A DNA stretch of 64,000 nt from Mucilaginibacter boryungensis (lineage in GTDB: Bacteria > Bacteroidota > Bacteroidia > Sphingobacteriales > Sphingobacteriaceae), in NCBI RefSeq assembly GCF_015221995.1, contig NZ_JADFFM010000001.1:2046001-2110000 (forward strand), written 5' to 3'. Shown here piece by piece: positions 27,088-36,376 of this stretch. Each line of letters begins with the position of its first letter. Position 1 is the stretch's first letter. The notes beneath the pieces are model-generated. The model made no database searches. It was not told the origin of the DNA and saw only the letters and a list, made by a program, of their open reading frames with translations. The translations under genes and the position numbers were made by a program.

Positions 27088-28995
27088 ATGAAGCTTTGGT
27101 TGGGTTTATTTTTACTGGTATCATTTTCGTTCCATGCTTTCCCTGCTGCGAAGAAGGATAGTATACCTGTGGCATCCGACATTGCCACCATAAAGTTACT
27201 TCTGCAAAAATCCCGCCTGTTAGTTTTAAAAGACCCGGATGCCGCACGGAAAATAGCTGAACAGGCATTGGTATATTCAAAAAGGATAAAGTACGACTTA
27301 GGTGTAGGCAACAGTTTTAATATTATTGGCGTAAGCTATTGGGTGCAATCTTTTTTGCCGGTAAGCCAGTTTTATTTAACCCTGGCAGTACCATACTTAA
27401 AAACCGACAAACTTGCATTATCAAGCTGTTACCGCAATATAGCACGTAATTATACCGAACTTAAGAACTTTAATACGGCCGCGCACTTTTTTGATCTGGC
27501 GCTTAAGTTAGCCGGTAACGATATAGCTGGTAAGGCCGAAATATATACTGAGTATACATCATTATGCAATGCGGAGGGCGATTTTAAAAAGGGCTTAAGA
27601 TATATTGATACCGCGTTTAAATACAGCCGGCTTACTAAAAATGATAATTTAATAGGGATACTATATAGCCGGCTTGGTCAAATATATCTTAAACAAGGCC
27701 GGATTGATGCTACAGAACGTGCTTTAGATACCTGCAGACAAATAGCTTTAACCCTGCACAATAAACGCCTGCGATCGGTTTTAATGATAGATCAATCGCG
27801 GCTTTTTGTATTAAAAAATAATTTATTGCAAGCAACCGCTTATGCTAATAAGGGCTATTTGCTGGCCGATACGATAGGATCGCCGGAATTAAAATTACGG
27901 GCATTAAATGTTCTAAAAGAAGTTTATAAAAAGGAAGGAAATTTGCGGCAAGCCATGCAAATGCAAGGCATAACCAATGAAATATACAAGCAGATTGCTA
28001 TTTTAAATAACGAGAAATCGCTTAAGCTTATTAAAGATTATTTTGTTTTGAATGATAAGCTTAACCGCATTGAACAGACCAATATTGATAACAACGCCAA
28101 CGAAGCCCTGATACATACCCAGCACCGAACCATTGCGTTACTGGTAATATTATTAGTTATCGCCTTAACTTTTATGATAGTCATATTTGTTTATTATAAA
28201 CAAAAGCATCAGTTAAACACAAAGTTACAGGCACAGCATAAGGTGCTTTTTGAGCAAAAAAAGCTAATAGAGATACAGCGTACCGATTTAGAAAACGTAA
28301 ATAAATTAAAAGATAAACTGCTTGCCATTATTGGGCACGACCTGCGTACGCCAATTGCCAGTTTAACCGGTATAACCGATATGTTTGCAAACGATTATCT
28401 CACTGCAGACGAGGTAAAAAAATTAATGTTAGAAATTGCACCTATCGTAAAGGGGGCCGAATTAACCCTGGCTAACTTGATAGATTTTGCAGGAAATCAG
28501 ATAAAAGGTCAGAATGTATCTGCTATTGCTATAAACATTTGCGAAGTAACTGATGAAATGCAGGAAACCTTTCAACATCAATTACAGCACAAAAATATTT
28601 CCTTAATTAATAATTGCGACGATTCAATCAATGTATGGGTCGATCCAAACCACATAAAGGTAATTATGCGCAATCTTATTAGTAATGCCATAAAATTTAC
28701 TAATCCTAACGGTCGCATTATAGTTACCTCTAAAATTAAAAACGGCAAGGTGGAAATATGTGTAGACGATAATGGGGTAGGGATGAATGCTGCTGAAGCT
28801 GAAAAATTGTTTATGCCCAACCAGCATTTTTCGCAAAGGGGTACGTCGGGCGAAACTGGTACAGGCCTGGGTTTATTGCTTTGTAAGGAATTAATAGAAC
28901 TAAATAAAGGCGAACTGAGGGTTGAGGCCATAGCAGGCCAGGGATGCTGTTTTTATTTTACGCTCCCTTTACCGCTTGCTGCTTCAGGGCGGTAA
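27088..28995 (+). CDS. TPR-containing sensor histidine kinase
   Basis: Membrane sensor kinase. Layout: signal peptide (1-20), a helical tetratricopeptide-repeat sensor region in the periplasm (about 35-310), one transmembrane helix (about 348-370, ALLVILLVIALTFMIVIFVYY), a short coiled coil, the HisKA domain with phosphoacceptor His in IGHDLRTPIASL (about 415), and HATPase with N box NLISNAIKFTNP (about 528), G1 VDDNGVGMN and G2 GTGLGLLLCKEL. All boxes are intact. There is no receiver domain and no response-regulator gene next to it, so its partner is elsewhere. The signal it senses is unknown. It is coupled with the upstream thioesterase gene. Confidence 0.92.
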   Translation: MKLWLGLFLLVSFSFHAFPAAKKDSIPVASDIATIKLLLQKSRLLVLKDPDAARKIAEQALVYSKRIKYDLGVGNSFNIIGVSYWVQSFLPVSQFYLTLAVPYLKTDKLALSSCYRNIARNYTELKNFNTAAHFFDLALKLAGNDIAGKAEIYTEYTSLCNAEGDFKKGLRYIDTAFKYSRLTKNDNLIGILYSRLGQIYLKQGRIDATERALDTCRQIALTLHNKRLRSVLMIDQSRLFVLKNNLLQATAYANKGYLLADTIGSPELKLRALNVLKEVYKKEGNLRQAMQMQGITNEIYKQIAILNNEKSLKLIKDYFVLNDKLNRIEQTNIDNNANEALIHTQHRTIALLVILLVIALTFMIVIFVYYKQKHQLNTKLQAQHKVLFEQKKLIEIQRTDLENVNKLKDKLLAIIGHDLRTPIASLTGITDMFANDYLTADEVKKLMLEIAPIVKGAELTLANLIDFAGNQIKGQNVSAIAINICEVTDEMQETFQHQLQHKNISLINNCDDSINVWVDPNHIKVIMRNLISNAIKFTNPNGRIIVTSKIKNGKVEICVDDNGVGMNAAEAEKLFMPNQHFSQRGTSGETGTGLGLLLCKELIELNKGELRVEAIAGQGCCFYFTLPLPLAASGR

Positions 28996-29108
28996 CATTA
29001 TAAGCAACAGCTATTAATGTTAGAATTAATGTGTAGGTTACATTAAAAACCTTATCTTACACAAATTGCAATTTTTGCGATATTGATTAAACCCTAATTT
29101 AAAGCTTA

Positions 29109-30176
29109 ATGACATTTTTAGATAGTGTGCTGGAGGTGCCTTCTTATGGATGGAAGGACAAAACAGGTATGTTGATTAAACCGTCCCCAAAACAAATCAT
29201 TACCGAATTTTTTTCAAGATTGAACATTTTTCGCGATAAAAAAAACTGGCTTTCTTTTATGAGCTGGACCATGGTGTTAATATTAGCCCCATGCTTATTC
29301 CTTTTCATTTTTAAATTCTTCACTTATAAATTATTAATTGCAGCTTTTGTTTACAGCATGATAGTATTAGGCACACATGGTACCATTTGGCATCATCGTT
29401 ATTGCACCCATCGTGCTTATAAGTTCCGCAATGGCTTTTGGCGTTTTTTTACACAAAATCTTACTATTAAGATCATACCCGAAGAAATTTATGTGATATC
29501 ACATCATGTACACCATGCTAAATCAGATCAGCCGGGCGATCCGTATAACGCAACAGGCGGTTTTCTTTATTGCTTTTTGGCTGATGTTAATCATCAACCA
29601 ATAGCCCGGACAATGGATGCTAAAGATTATGGCAGATGTGTTAAACTGATGAAGCATACGGGTGTAGATGTAAACACATTTGCTCAATATCAAAAATATG
29701 GAACGCTGGCCAACCCGCTGCGCACAGTTTTATCTGTTGTTTTAAGCTGGTCGTTCTGGTACTTTGTATTTTTTCTGATTGGCGGGCATGCGCTGGCTTG
29801 TACCTTATTTGGGGCAGCCGGTGTTTGGGCGGTAGGTGTACGTACGTTTAATTACGAAGGCCATGGCAAAGGCAAGGATAAACGCCGCGAGGGTATCGAC
29901 TACAACCGTGATGATATGTCGGTTAACCAGGCCTGGCCGGGCATTGTAGCGGGCGAGTGGCATAATAACCACCATTTGTACCCGAAAAGCGCGCGTTCAG
30001 GCTTTAAACCACACCAGGTTGACCTGGCCTGGTATTTTATTAAAACCATGAATTTTTTTGGCGCGGTAAGTGAATATCACGATTGCAAGAAACGTTTTTA
30101 CGCCGAGCATCTTACCGTGGCGCCGATTCCTGTTCCTGCGATAGGTGTTTTAGCTGATGAGCCGGTAACGATTTAA
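29109..30176 (+). CDS. Acyl-CoA/fatty acid desaturase
   Basis: Membrane di-iron desaturase that introduces a double bond in fatty acyl chains. Three histidine boxes are visible in order: HHRYCTHRAY (about residue 96), HHVHHAKSD (about 134) and HNNHHLYP (about 288). Hydrophobic pairs precede and follow (FMSWTMVLILAPCLFLFIF, LLIAAFVYSMIVLGTHG, VVLSWSFWYFVFFLIG). The pattern is that of the delta-9 type, as in OLE1/DesC-like proteins, and 355 residues is a normal length. Single gene followed by a strong hairpin terminator. Regiospecificity is not readable from the sequence. Confidence 0.9.
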   Translation: MTFLDSVLEVPSYGWKDKTGMLIKPSPKQIITEFFSRLNIFRDKKNWLSFMSWTMVLILAPCLFLFIFKFFTYKLLIAAFVYSMIVLGTHGTIWHHRYCTHRAYKFRNGFWRFFTQNLTIKIIPEEIYVISHHVHHAKSDQPGDPYNATGGFLYCFLADVNHQPIARTMDAKDYGRCVKLMKHTGVDVNTFAQYQKYGTLANPLRTVLSVVLSWSFWYFVFFLIGGHALACTLFGAAGVWAVGVRTFNYEGHGKGKDKRREGIDYNRDDMSVNQAWPGIVAGEWHNNHHLYPKSARSGFKPHQVDLAWYFIKTMNFFGAVSEYHDCKKRFYAEHLTVAPIPVPAIGVLADEPVTI

Positions 30177-30186
30177 GGTAAGGGAT

Positions 30187-30227
30187 ATAAAACAGGAAAG
30201 CCGCGTAAAGCGGCTTTCCTGTTTTAT
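30187..30227. terminator. Perfect 18-bp hairpin terminator
   Basis: Arms 30187-30204 and 30210-30227 pair perfectly around a 5-base loop, with A/T-rich ends on both sides, so it can act on both convergent genes. An additional outer 10-bp inverted repeat (30181-30190 with 30248-30257) encloses it. Confidence 0.92.
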
Positions 30228-30247
30228 GTTTAATATCAGGGTAACGG

Positions 30248-30631
30248 TTATATCCCTTCAAAAAATTCAGCCAATGCACCAAAATAAGCATCGTTCCAGC
30301 CTTCACTAATGTCATCAAAAGCTTCATCAGGTATATTGGTATGTCTCAGTTCGGCAGATGTTCCGTCTTTGTCCGGATGCAATTTAATGGTTACAATAGA
30401 TGCATCGGCCTGGCCATCAAAATACCACTGCTGAACTATCTTTTTGTTTTCAATGAACTCAATGTTCTTACCCACAATACTACCATCCCACATGGAAAAT
30501 TCCGAGCCTGGTTCGGTAGACATTATTGCCGGTTCGCCTGTCCATAATTCTATAGTGAACGGATTGGTTAGCGCAGTATAAATTTCCTCAGGAGTTGCGG
30601 GAAGCAGGTAATATTTTTTGTAATCTTTCAC
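30248..30631 (-). CDS. SRPBCC (START/AHSA1-like) domain protein
   Basis: Small cytoplasmic protein with the helix-grip fold: ATPEEIYTALTNPFTIELWTGEPA at the N-terminus, WDGSIVGKNIEFIENKKIVQQWYFDGQ, then TSAELRHTNIPDEAFDDISEGW. Such domains bind hydrophobic ligands or assist Hsp90, but the ligand here is unknown. It is distinct from the second SRPBCC gene at 63086, which is paired with an ArsR regulator; this one stands alone. Confidence 0.85.
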   Translation of the reverse strand: MKDYKKYYLLPATPEEIYTALTNPFTIELWTGEPAIMSTEPGSEFSMWDGSIVGKNIEFIENKKIVQQWYFDGQADASIVTIKLHPDKDGTSAELRHTNIPDEAFDDISEGWNDAYFGALAEFFEGI

Positions 30632-30664
30632 AATGGCAAAGTAACGGAATTATAAACAAAAAAT

Positions 30665-30752
30665 GTCATTGCGGGAAGCGGAACGAAGTGGCAATCGGGG
30701 ACATATATTGTCCACTCTGCCTGTGTGCGATTGCTTCGTTCCTCGCAATGAC
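30665..30752. repeat. Palindromic intergenic repeat, copy C
   Basis: Full-length copy with ends GTCATTGCG and CTCGCAATGAC, inner arms AGTGGCAATC and GATTGCTTCG, and a unique central loop. Confidence 0.85.
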
Positions 30753-30776
30753 AAAATGTGGAAGATCTGAATATAC

Positions 30777-31364
30777 TTACGCAACCGGGCCGATAGGCAA
30801 TACAACCCGGCCGTAAATTTCGTTCAATACGTTAGCAATGCCGGTATAAATGGCTGATGCACCGCAAACTATACCAACATAACCCGCTAAATGATTAATG
30901 CTTTCATTACCAGTAGCTTTATCAATAGCCAGCAGGATAAACAATATGGTTAAAGTTGCAAATACAAATTGCAACGCCCGGTTTAGTTTTAATGTGCCGA
31001 AAAACAGAAGAAAGGTAAATAGGCCCCATATGGCAAGATAGGCGGAAAACGCAGGCCCGGAAGTTTTATCTATCCAGCCTAATTTAGGCATTACAATGAG
31101 GCCAACCAGTGATAGCCAAAAGAACCCATAAGAAGTAAATGCAGTTAAGCCGAAGGTATTGTTCTTTTTAGCTTCGATAATGCCAGCAACAACTTGTGCC
31201 AGACCGCCATAGAAAAGGCCCATAGCTAATATCATCGAATTTAATTCAAAGAAGCCCGCATTGTGCAGATTAAGTAAAACAGTGGTCATGCCGAAGGCGC
31301 ACAGGCCAAGCGGCGCAGGATTAGCAATGCCATCCTTTACAGGTACAGGTGTTGTAGGGATCAT
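30777..31364 (-). CDS. Acetate uptake transporter, GPR1/FUN34/YaaH (SatP-like) family
   Basis: Six-helix membrane protein that moves acetate and similar acids. The family signature [14 protein letters not shown] is at residues about 15-28, followed by the conserved Asn/Glu-rich loop ([30 protein letters not shown]) and the [15 protein letters not shown] segment. It ends with the sixth helix ([19 protein letters not shown]). Length 195 is typical. Divergent from the phosphoglycerate mutase gene, with 107 bases between starts. Succinate may also be a substrate in this family. Confidence 0.92.
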   Translation of the reverse strand: MIPTTPVPVKDGIANPAPLGLCAFGMTTVLLNLHNAGFFELNSMILAMGLFYGGLAQVVAGIIEAKKNNTFGLTAFTSYGFFWLSLVGLIVMPKLGWIDKTSGPAFSAYLAIWGLFTFLLFFGTLKLNRALQFVFATLTILFILLAIDKATGNESINHLAGYVGIVCGASAIYTGIANVLNEIYGRVVLPIGPVA

Positions 31365-31471
31365 ATTATTTTAGGTTTAAATGGAGATTGAAGTGGCAAT
31401 CTAATTTATTTGCAAATAATTATCAAGTATTTTTACAAACAGGCAGGTTTGTTTGCCGTTAATAATGATGT

Positions 31472-32161
31472 ATGCAAAAAGTTGTTTTAATACGCCATGG
31501 CGAAAGCTTATGGAACCACGAAAACCGTTTTACAGGCTGGACAGATGTTGATTTGAGCGAAGATGGCTGCCTGCAAGCCCACAAAGCCGGGCAGGTGCTG
31601 AAAAAATATGATTATAATTTTGATGCTGGTTTTACCTCGGTGCTGAAACGGTCTATCAAAACCATGCATTATATATTGGAAGAATTGGATCATTTATGGA
31701 TACCGGTAACCAAATCGTGGCGTTTAAATGAACGCTTTTACGGGGCTTTGCAAGGGTTGAACAAGGATGAAACCATAGCTAAATATGGCGAAGAGCAAGT
31801 GCAAAAATGGCGCCGCGACCCTAACGAACACCCGCCGGCAGTGACTAAAGAAGATCAGCGTTATCCTGGTCATGATTTAAGGTATAAAGACTTAACCGAC
31901 AGGGAAATACCACTAACCGAAAACCTAAGCGAAACCATGGATAGGGTGTTACCCTTCTGGAACGAGATCATTGTACCGATTATCAGGCAAAACCAAAAGG
32001 TAATTATTTGCGCGCATGGCAATAGTTTGCGGGCATTAATTAAATACATGGATAACCTATCTGATGAAGATGTAACCAAATTAGAAATACCTACCGCTGT
32101 CCCCTGGGTTTATGAACTGGACAAGGGCTTAAACACTATTAAGCATTATTACCTGGAATAA
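31472..32161 (+). CDS. gpmA: 2,3-bisphosphoglycerate-dependent phosphoglycerate mutase
   Basis: Cytosolic glycolytic enzyme that interconverts 3- and 2-phosphoglycerate through a phosphohistidine. Catalytic motif RHGESLWNHENRFTGWTDVDLSEDG holds the phospho-acceptor His near residue 9; the acid/base Glu is in WRLNERFYGALQG, and the second His is in ICAHGNSLRALIKYM. Length 229 is close to the family standard of about 230-250. Single gene, converging on the LytTR regulator gene with 6 bases between. Confidence 0.95.
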   Translation: MQKVVLIRHGESLWNHENRFTGWTDVDLSEDGCLQAHKAGQVLKKYDYNFDAGFTSVLKRSIKTMHYILEELDHLWIPVTKSWRLNERFYGALQGLNKDETIAKYGEEQVQKWRRDPNEHPPAVTKEDQRYPGHDLRYKDLTDREIPLTENLSETMDRVLPFWNEIIVPIIRQNQKVIICAHGNSLRALIKYMDNLSDEDVTKLEIPTAVPWVYELDKGLNTIKHYYLE

Positions 32162-32167
32162 GCCTAT

Positions 32168-32875
32168 TTAATATTTTTTTACCCATTCTTTCGCAAAATT
32201 GCTGTAACTGTCGCTAATGGGTAGTTCGGCGTTTGCCAATTGTATTTTTCGGTTTTGGATGGATTTGATCTTACCGGTGGCCACCACAAAACTACGGTGC
32301 ACCCGCTGAAATTGATTGACCGGTAACTTTTCCAAAACCTTTTTCAGCGGCATAAGGGTAAGTATGGGTTTAGGCGACGCGGAGGTATGGATCTTAATGT
32401 AATCCTCCATGCTTTCTATATATTCTATCTCGTTCAGGTTTATTTTAACCATGCGGTATTCCGAATATACATATAAACTTTCTTGCTGACTTGCGTTTCC
32501 CTGCGCCGTTTTATATTGCTGAAATTCAACAGCTTTTTCAACGGCTTTACCAAACCGCGTAATATCAATAGGCTTCAATAAATAATCTAAAGCCTCTAAT
32601 TCAAAACCTTCAAAAGCAAAATTTTTGTAAGCTGTGGTAAATATTACCATAGGTTTCTCGGCTAATGACCGTACCAGGTCTATACCCGATATGTCGGGCA
32701 TATTTATATCTACAAAAAGTACATCTATGGGGTTTTTGGCCAAAAATTCAGCACCTGATATCGCATCTTCAAAGCATCGCACTAATTGCAATTGCGAGAA
32801 ATTGCCAATGTATTTACACATCAGCTCAAGGGCCAGTGGTTCGTCGTCAATAACTATACATTTTAAAGGTGCCAT
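32168..32875 (-). CDS. LytTR-family response regulator
   Basis: Cytoplasmic transcription factor: receiver domain residues about 5-120 with acidic pair DDEP, phosphoacceptor Asp in VLFVDINMPDISGIDL, Thr in VIFTTAYKNFAFEGFELEALDYLLKPI with conserved Lys; then the LytTR DNA-binding domain, residues about 135-235 (IEYIESMEDYIKIHT, FQRVHRSFVVATGKI). It lies 8 bases after the kinase gene at 32884-34050, and the pair is a cognate two-component system. Target genes cannot be told from the sequence. Confidence 0.95.
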   Translation of the reverse strand: MAPLKCIVIDDEPLALELMCKYIGNFSQLQLVRCFEDAISGAEFLAKNPIDVLFVDINMPDISGIDLVRSLAEKPMVIFTTAYKNFAFEGFELEALDYLLKPIDITRFGKAVEKAVEFQQYKTAQGNASQQESLYVYSEYRMVKINLNEIEYIESMEDYIKIHTSASPKPILTLMPLKKVLEKLPVNQFQRVHRSFVVATGKIKSIQNRKIQLANAELPISDSYSNFAKEWVKKY

Positions 32876-32883
32876 GTGTAATA

Positions 32884-34050
32884 TCAGGTATGTAAAGTTA
32901 ACTTCACTTTAAATATATTGTTCTTTTCCTCAATATTCAACAAATGCTTTTTGGGATAAATATATTGCAACCTTTGTTTGGTATTGGCAATTCCTACGCC
33001 CGCACGCTCAGGGTTTTTAGACTGATTATTAAAAACTCTGTTCGAGCAATAAAAGGTAATAGTTTGAGCCTCGGCTACCAATTCAATATTTAAGGCGCTC
33101 TCTTCCTGCTTGCTTATACCGTATTTAAACATATTCTCTACAAACGGTATCAATATCAATGGGGCAATGCGTTGCGTAGTAATGGTACCTGTTATTTTGA
33201 AACTTACCTTGGTTTTTTTACCCAGGCGCAAGCGTTGCAGGTAAATATAATCATTTACACAATTGATCTCATCCTGTAGCAGCACAAAATCCTCGCTAAC
33301 CTCATCGGTAACGTAGCGCATAATGTTAGATAGCTTCATTATACTATCTGATGTGTGTTCACTATCGCTGATGGATAGCGTGTAAATATTGTTCAGCGTA
33401 TTGAACAGGAAATGCGGGTTTATCTGCGCCTTCAGGAAGGAGAGTTCGGCATTGGCTTTTTCAGCCTCGGCTTTCACTACGCGCTGCTCGGTACTTTGCC
33501 ATTGTTGCACAGTACCTATGGCTATACTCAATGCCATCATCAAGGCAAAGATCACCAAACTTATGGTATCAATATTACGCGAGTGTGCCAGCAACGGACT
33601 AATACCTGTTGCCGGTTTTACTGTTGGGTCTTGCATACGCAGGTCCTGGTGGGGAAGAGGGCCAAAGTAGCGATGGCTTTCTTTTACGCTATCTAAATAA
33701 TGCTGATGTGCTGTCGCTGCCTGTTGTGCAGCCAATTGCGCCTGTACACGTGGATTATGCGCTAATAACTTATCAAATGGCTGCAGGAAGTAAACACATC
33801 CCAACAGGAAAATAATAATCAGACTGTAGATGACATACTTTTTGCGCAGCAATAATTTAGGGATCAGGTACCCCAGGTTAAAATAGAACATCACCATATA
33901 GGTAAGGCAAAACAGCCAGTAATATGATGAAGCGAACAATACCCACGTGCTGTTACCTTTCAACCCGTCATTCAGGAATAGTAGGGGAAATATCAGGAAT
34001 AGCAGCCAGCCGGCCGCATGGATAACGTAAGTAGCTTTAAAGCGCAGCAT
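32884..34050 (-). CDS. LytS/YehU-type sensor histidine kinase
   Basis: Membrane kinase, first gene of the LytTR pair. ATG 34050 is chosen over TTG 34056. Four or five transmembrane helices occupy about residues 5-190 (AAGWLLFLIFPLLFLN, WLFCLTYMVMFYF, YVIYSLIIIFLLGCVYF, ISLVIFALMMALSIAIG) with a polar loop rich in His, Pro and Gln between the third and last helix. The His_kinase domain has phosphoacceptor His in INPHFLFNTLNNIYTLS (about 212), then the ATPase N box IPFVENMFKYG and the G region GVGIANTKQRLQYIYP. Confidence 0.93.
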   Translation of the reverse strand: MLRFKATYVIHAAGWLLFLIFPLLFLNDGLKGNSTWVLFASSYYWLFCLTYMVMFYFNLGYLIPKLLLRKKYVIYSLIIIFLLGCVYFLQPFDKLLAHNPRVQAQLAAQQAATAHQHYLDSVKESHRYFGPLPHQDLRMQDPTVKPATGISPLLAHSRNIDTISLVIFALMMALSIAIGTVQQWQSTEQRVVKAEAEKANAELSFLKAQINPHFLFNTLNNIYTLSISDSEHTSDSIMKLSNIMRYVTDEVSEDFVLLQDEINCVNDYIYLQRLRLGKKTKVSFKITGTITTQRIAPLILIPFVENMFKYGISKQEESALNIELVAEAQTITFYCSNRVFNNQSKNPERAGVGIANTKQRLQYIYPKKHLLNIEEKNNIFKVKLTLHT

Positions 34051-34153
34051 GTACAAAACAACTGTTTATTATCACATAGTTAGCAAAATGTATCGGTAAT
34101 CGGGTGTTTTGTATGGATGAAAATGCATGTGCATTGTAATATAAATCAAAACA

Positions 34154-34244
34154 CGTCATTGCGAGCGTAGCGTTGCAATCCCCGATTTGCTTATCTGCTC
34201 TGCCTATCAGGGATTGCCACGTCGTTTCACTCCTCGCAATGACG
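34154..34244. repeat. Palindromic intergenic repeat, copy D
   Basis: Copy with ends CGTCATTGCGAG and CTCGCAATGACG and inner arms TTGCAATCCC and GGGATTGCCAC; the loop differs from the other copies. It lies between two minus-strand genes. Confidence 0.85.
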
Positions 34245-34293
34245 TGCTGTGTTCTACAATTCCGAAATCAAAAATTCGGATTCCAAAATCACC

Positions 34294-35856
34294 TTACTTA
34301 TCCAGCATTCCCCGTCGCGTAGCCTTTGTAGCTACCGGCCATTTCACACCTTCGGCTTTTACGGTCGATGTTTTTTCCGGGTCTTCACTGGCCATATATA
34401 CCAGCATGGCGGCTAACATGGCATTGTTGCGTACATCGTCAAAAATTATCTTATCGTAAGTATCACGGTTGGTGTGCCAGGTATAGTTAAAGTACGACCA
34501 GTTTAACGAGCTGATGCCAAAGCCTGGTGCGCCGGCCATCACAAACGAGGCATTGTCAGAGCCGCCGCCGCTTGGTGAGCCCGGGAAATTGGTTTTAATA
34601 CGATTTTTAATAGTATCAGGCGCACCGGCTAACCAGCGCGGGATAAAGTTTTTTGAATCGGCAAAACCCTGGCCGCTGATGTTAATCACACGGCCTGTGC
34701 CATTATCCTGGTTAAATAGCGCTTGCAGGTTCTTTACAATTTCAGGATGATCTTCTACAAACGCTTTCGAGCCATTCAGTCCTTCTTCTTCGCTGCCCCA
34801 ATGCCCAACCAGTATCGTGCGTTTTGGGTGCGGATAAACCAGTTTCAGTATACGCATGGCCTCCATCATGGTAAGGGTGCCTGTACCATTATCGGTAGCG
34901 CCGGTGCCGCCATCCCACGAGTCGAAGTGGGCCGATAACATTACATATTCATCGGGTTTTTCAGTGCCTTTAATTTCAGCAATGGTATTGAACGTTGGCA
35001 CAGTGCCCAATTCTTTCGATTCGCAATGCATACTGATAACCGGTTTGGTGCCGCCCTCAATTAAGCGGTACATTAAGGTATAATCCTCTAATGCGATATC
35101 GACCGTAGGAACTTTTTTAGTATAGGCGCTAAATATCTTATCGACCCCAAACCCCGCCGACCATGTGTTAGTGATAATACCTGCGGCGCCTGCGTTTTCT
35201 AAAGCCACAGGCAGCGTTTTAGTAGTAAAACCGGTATTGCGTATACGCTTAGCCCAGGCTTGTGTGGCTGCAGCCTGGTCGGCCTTTAATTTGGCCATCG
35301 TTTCTTTAAGCGCAAATTGCGTTAGGTTATCGTCCGGCCTGCCGGTTACCTGGTTTACCGATACCATTACAAATTTCCCTTTAACATTAGGCAGCCATTG
35401 CTGAAAGGCCACTGAATCTGCCAGGTCGGGCAGTATGATCACCTCGGCGGTTACGGTTTTTTTGCCCATGCCCGGGCTCCAGGCCAGTTGCGTACCCTCC
35501 AGCGATTTAACCCTTGGCGATATCATATCGATATGTGATATGCCTCTTTCCCAGCCACGCCATTCGCCCCATTTTTCGTTATGGGCATCAATACCCCAGC
35601 TTTTGTATTTTTCAACAGCCCAATCGTTAGCCTGTTTCATTTGCGGTGTGCCTACTAAACGCGGGCCAATACCATCAAATAATTCATGCGCCAGTTTTTC
35701 CAGCTGCGAATTGGTGGTTTCCTCTTTTATAATAGCATCAATAACAGGTTTATTGCTTTGTGCCATAGTAATGCCTGTGCAAAACAGCATACCTAAAACA
35801 AAAGGCTTCGCTTTATGCAAAACAGCAAAGCGGGTAGGGTTGTGGTTGGTTTTCAT
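34294..35856 (-). CDS. M28 family zinc peptidase (secreted)
   Basis: Secreted metalloaminopeptidase-like enzyme with signal peptide (ends ITMAQ, about residue 34). A PA domain is likely at residues about 150-270. The co-catalytic zinc site is visible: His and Asp in SAHFDSWDGGTGATDNGTG, Glu-Glu in GSEEEGLNGSKAF, Asp in FNQDNGTG, and His in YTWHTNRDTYDKI. All ligands are intact. Length 520 fits PA-containing M28 members. Single gene; no operon partner. Confidence 0.92.
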   Translation of the reverse strand: MKTNHNPTRFAVLHKAKPFVLGMLFCTGITMAQSNKPVIDAIIKEETTNSQLEKLAHELFDGIGPRLVGTPQMKQANDWAVEKYKSWGIDAHNEKWGEWRGWERGISHIDMISPRVKSLEGTQLAWSPGMGKKTVTAEVIILPDLADSVAFQQWLPNVKGKFVMVSVNQVTGRPDDNLTQFALKETMAKLKADQAAATQAWAKRIRNTGFTTKTLPVALENAGAAGIITNTWSAGFGVDKIFSAYTKKVPTVDIALEDYTLMYRLIEGGTKPVISMHCESKELGTVPTFNTIAEIKGTEKPDEYVMLSAHFDSWDGGTGATDNGTGTLTMMEAMRILKLVYPHPKRTILVGHWGSEEEGLNGSKAFVEDHPEIVKNLQALFNQDNGTGRVINISGQGFADSKNFIPRWLAGAPDTIKNRIKTNFPGSPSGGGSDNASFVMAGAPGFGISSLNWSYFNYTWHTNRDTYDKIIFDDVRNNAMLAAMLVYMASEDPEKTSTVKAEGVKWPVATKATRRGMLDK

Positions 35857-36123
35857 AAAACTAATTTATGAAAATGAAACGATGTGTGCTAAATGTGCCC
35901 CACTAATTTACCTCTCAGTCATATTAACAAGCTAAAATTCATAACTAATTGATTATTAAAACATTAATCCAGTAGTTAGCGGCATTTTACAGCTTATTTA
36001 ATGTTCCCGGCAAATCAGGCTTTGTAACAAATAAGTTGAAGATGAAAAAAAGATGAAATTTGAAAACAATTTTTGTGCAAGTTAAGTATATTAGTAAACC
36101 AATTTCTTTTATATCGCTTAACT

Positions 36124-36327
36124 ATGATACTTACATACTACCAGGCTGTAGAGCTGATGACCTTTTTACCAGCATTACTATCACATGCTAATGAGAAGCT
36201 GAATAACGAAACCACAGTATCACCGGTCGACTCTTCAAACGTTACGACAGAAGAAAACCCGGAAGTATATACCATGTGGAATTCTTATCCGCAGACCATG
36301 GAGGTTAACGGCGCCGACTTTTACTAA
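36124..36327 (+). CDS. Small hypothetical protein, 67 aa
   Basis: I do not recognise it. The frame is open from 36073, but ATG 36124 gives a plausible start. The N-terminus is hydrophobic (ILTYYQAVELMTFLPALLSHAN), with no clear cleavage site. The rest is acidic and polar with a Thr/Ser/Glu-rich stretch (NNETTVSPVDSSNVTTEENPEV) and an aromatic end. It may be a small peripheral membrane or unstructured protein. No family or operon context: the next gene starts 49 bases later on the same strand and could be cotranscribed. Confidence 0.5.
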   Translation: MILTYYQAVELMTFLPALLSHANEKLNNETTVSPVDSSNVTTEENPEVYTMWNSYPQTMEVNGADFY

Positions 36328-36376
36328 TTCATCCCCGGTTTCTTTTTCGTAATTTGCGTTTTATCATTACATATAA

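Noticed and set aside
31385..31402. Short inverted repeat AGATTG-N6-CAATCT, with the word GTGGCAATCT of the repeat family
   Set aside because: Too short, and the outer ends of the family are absent, so it cannot be told from chance.
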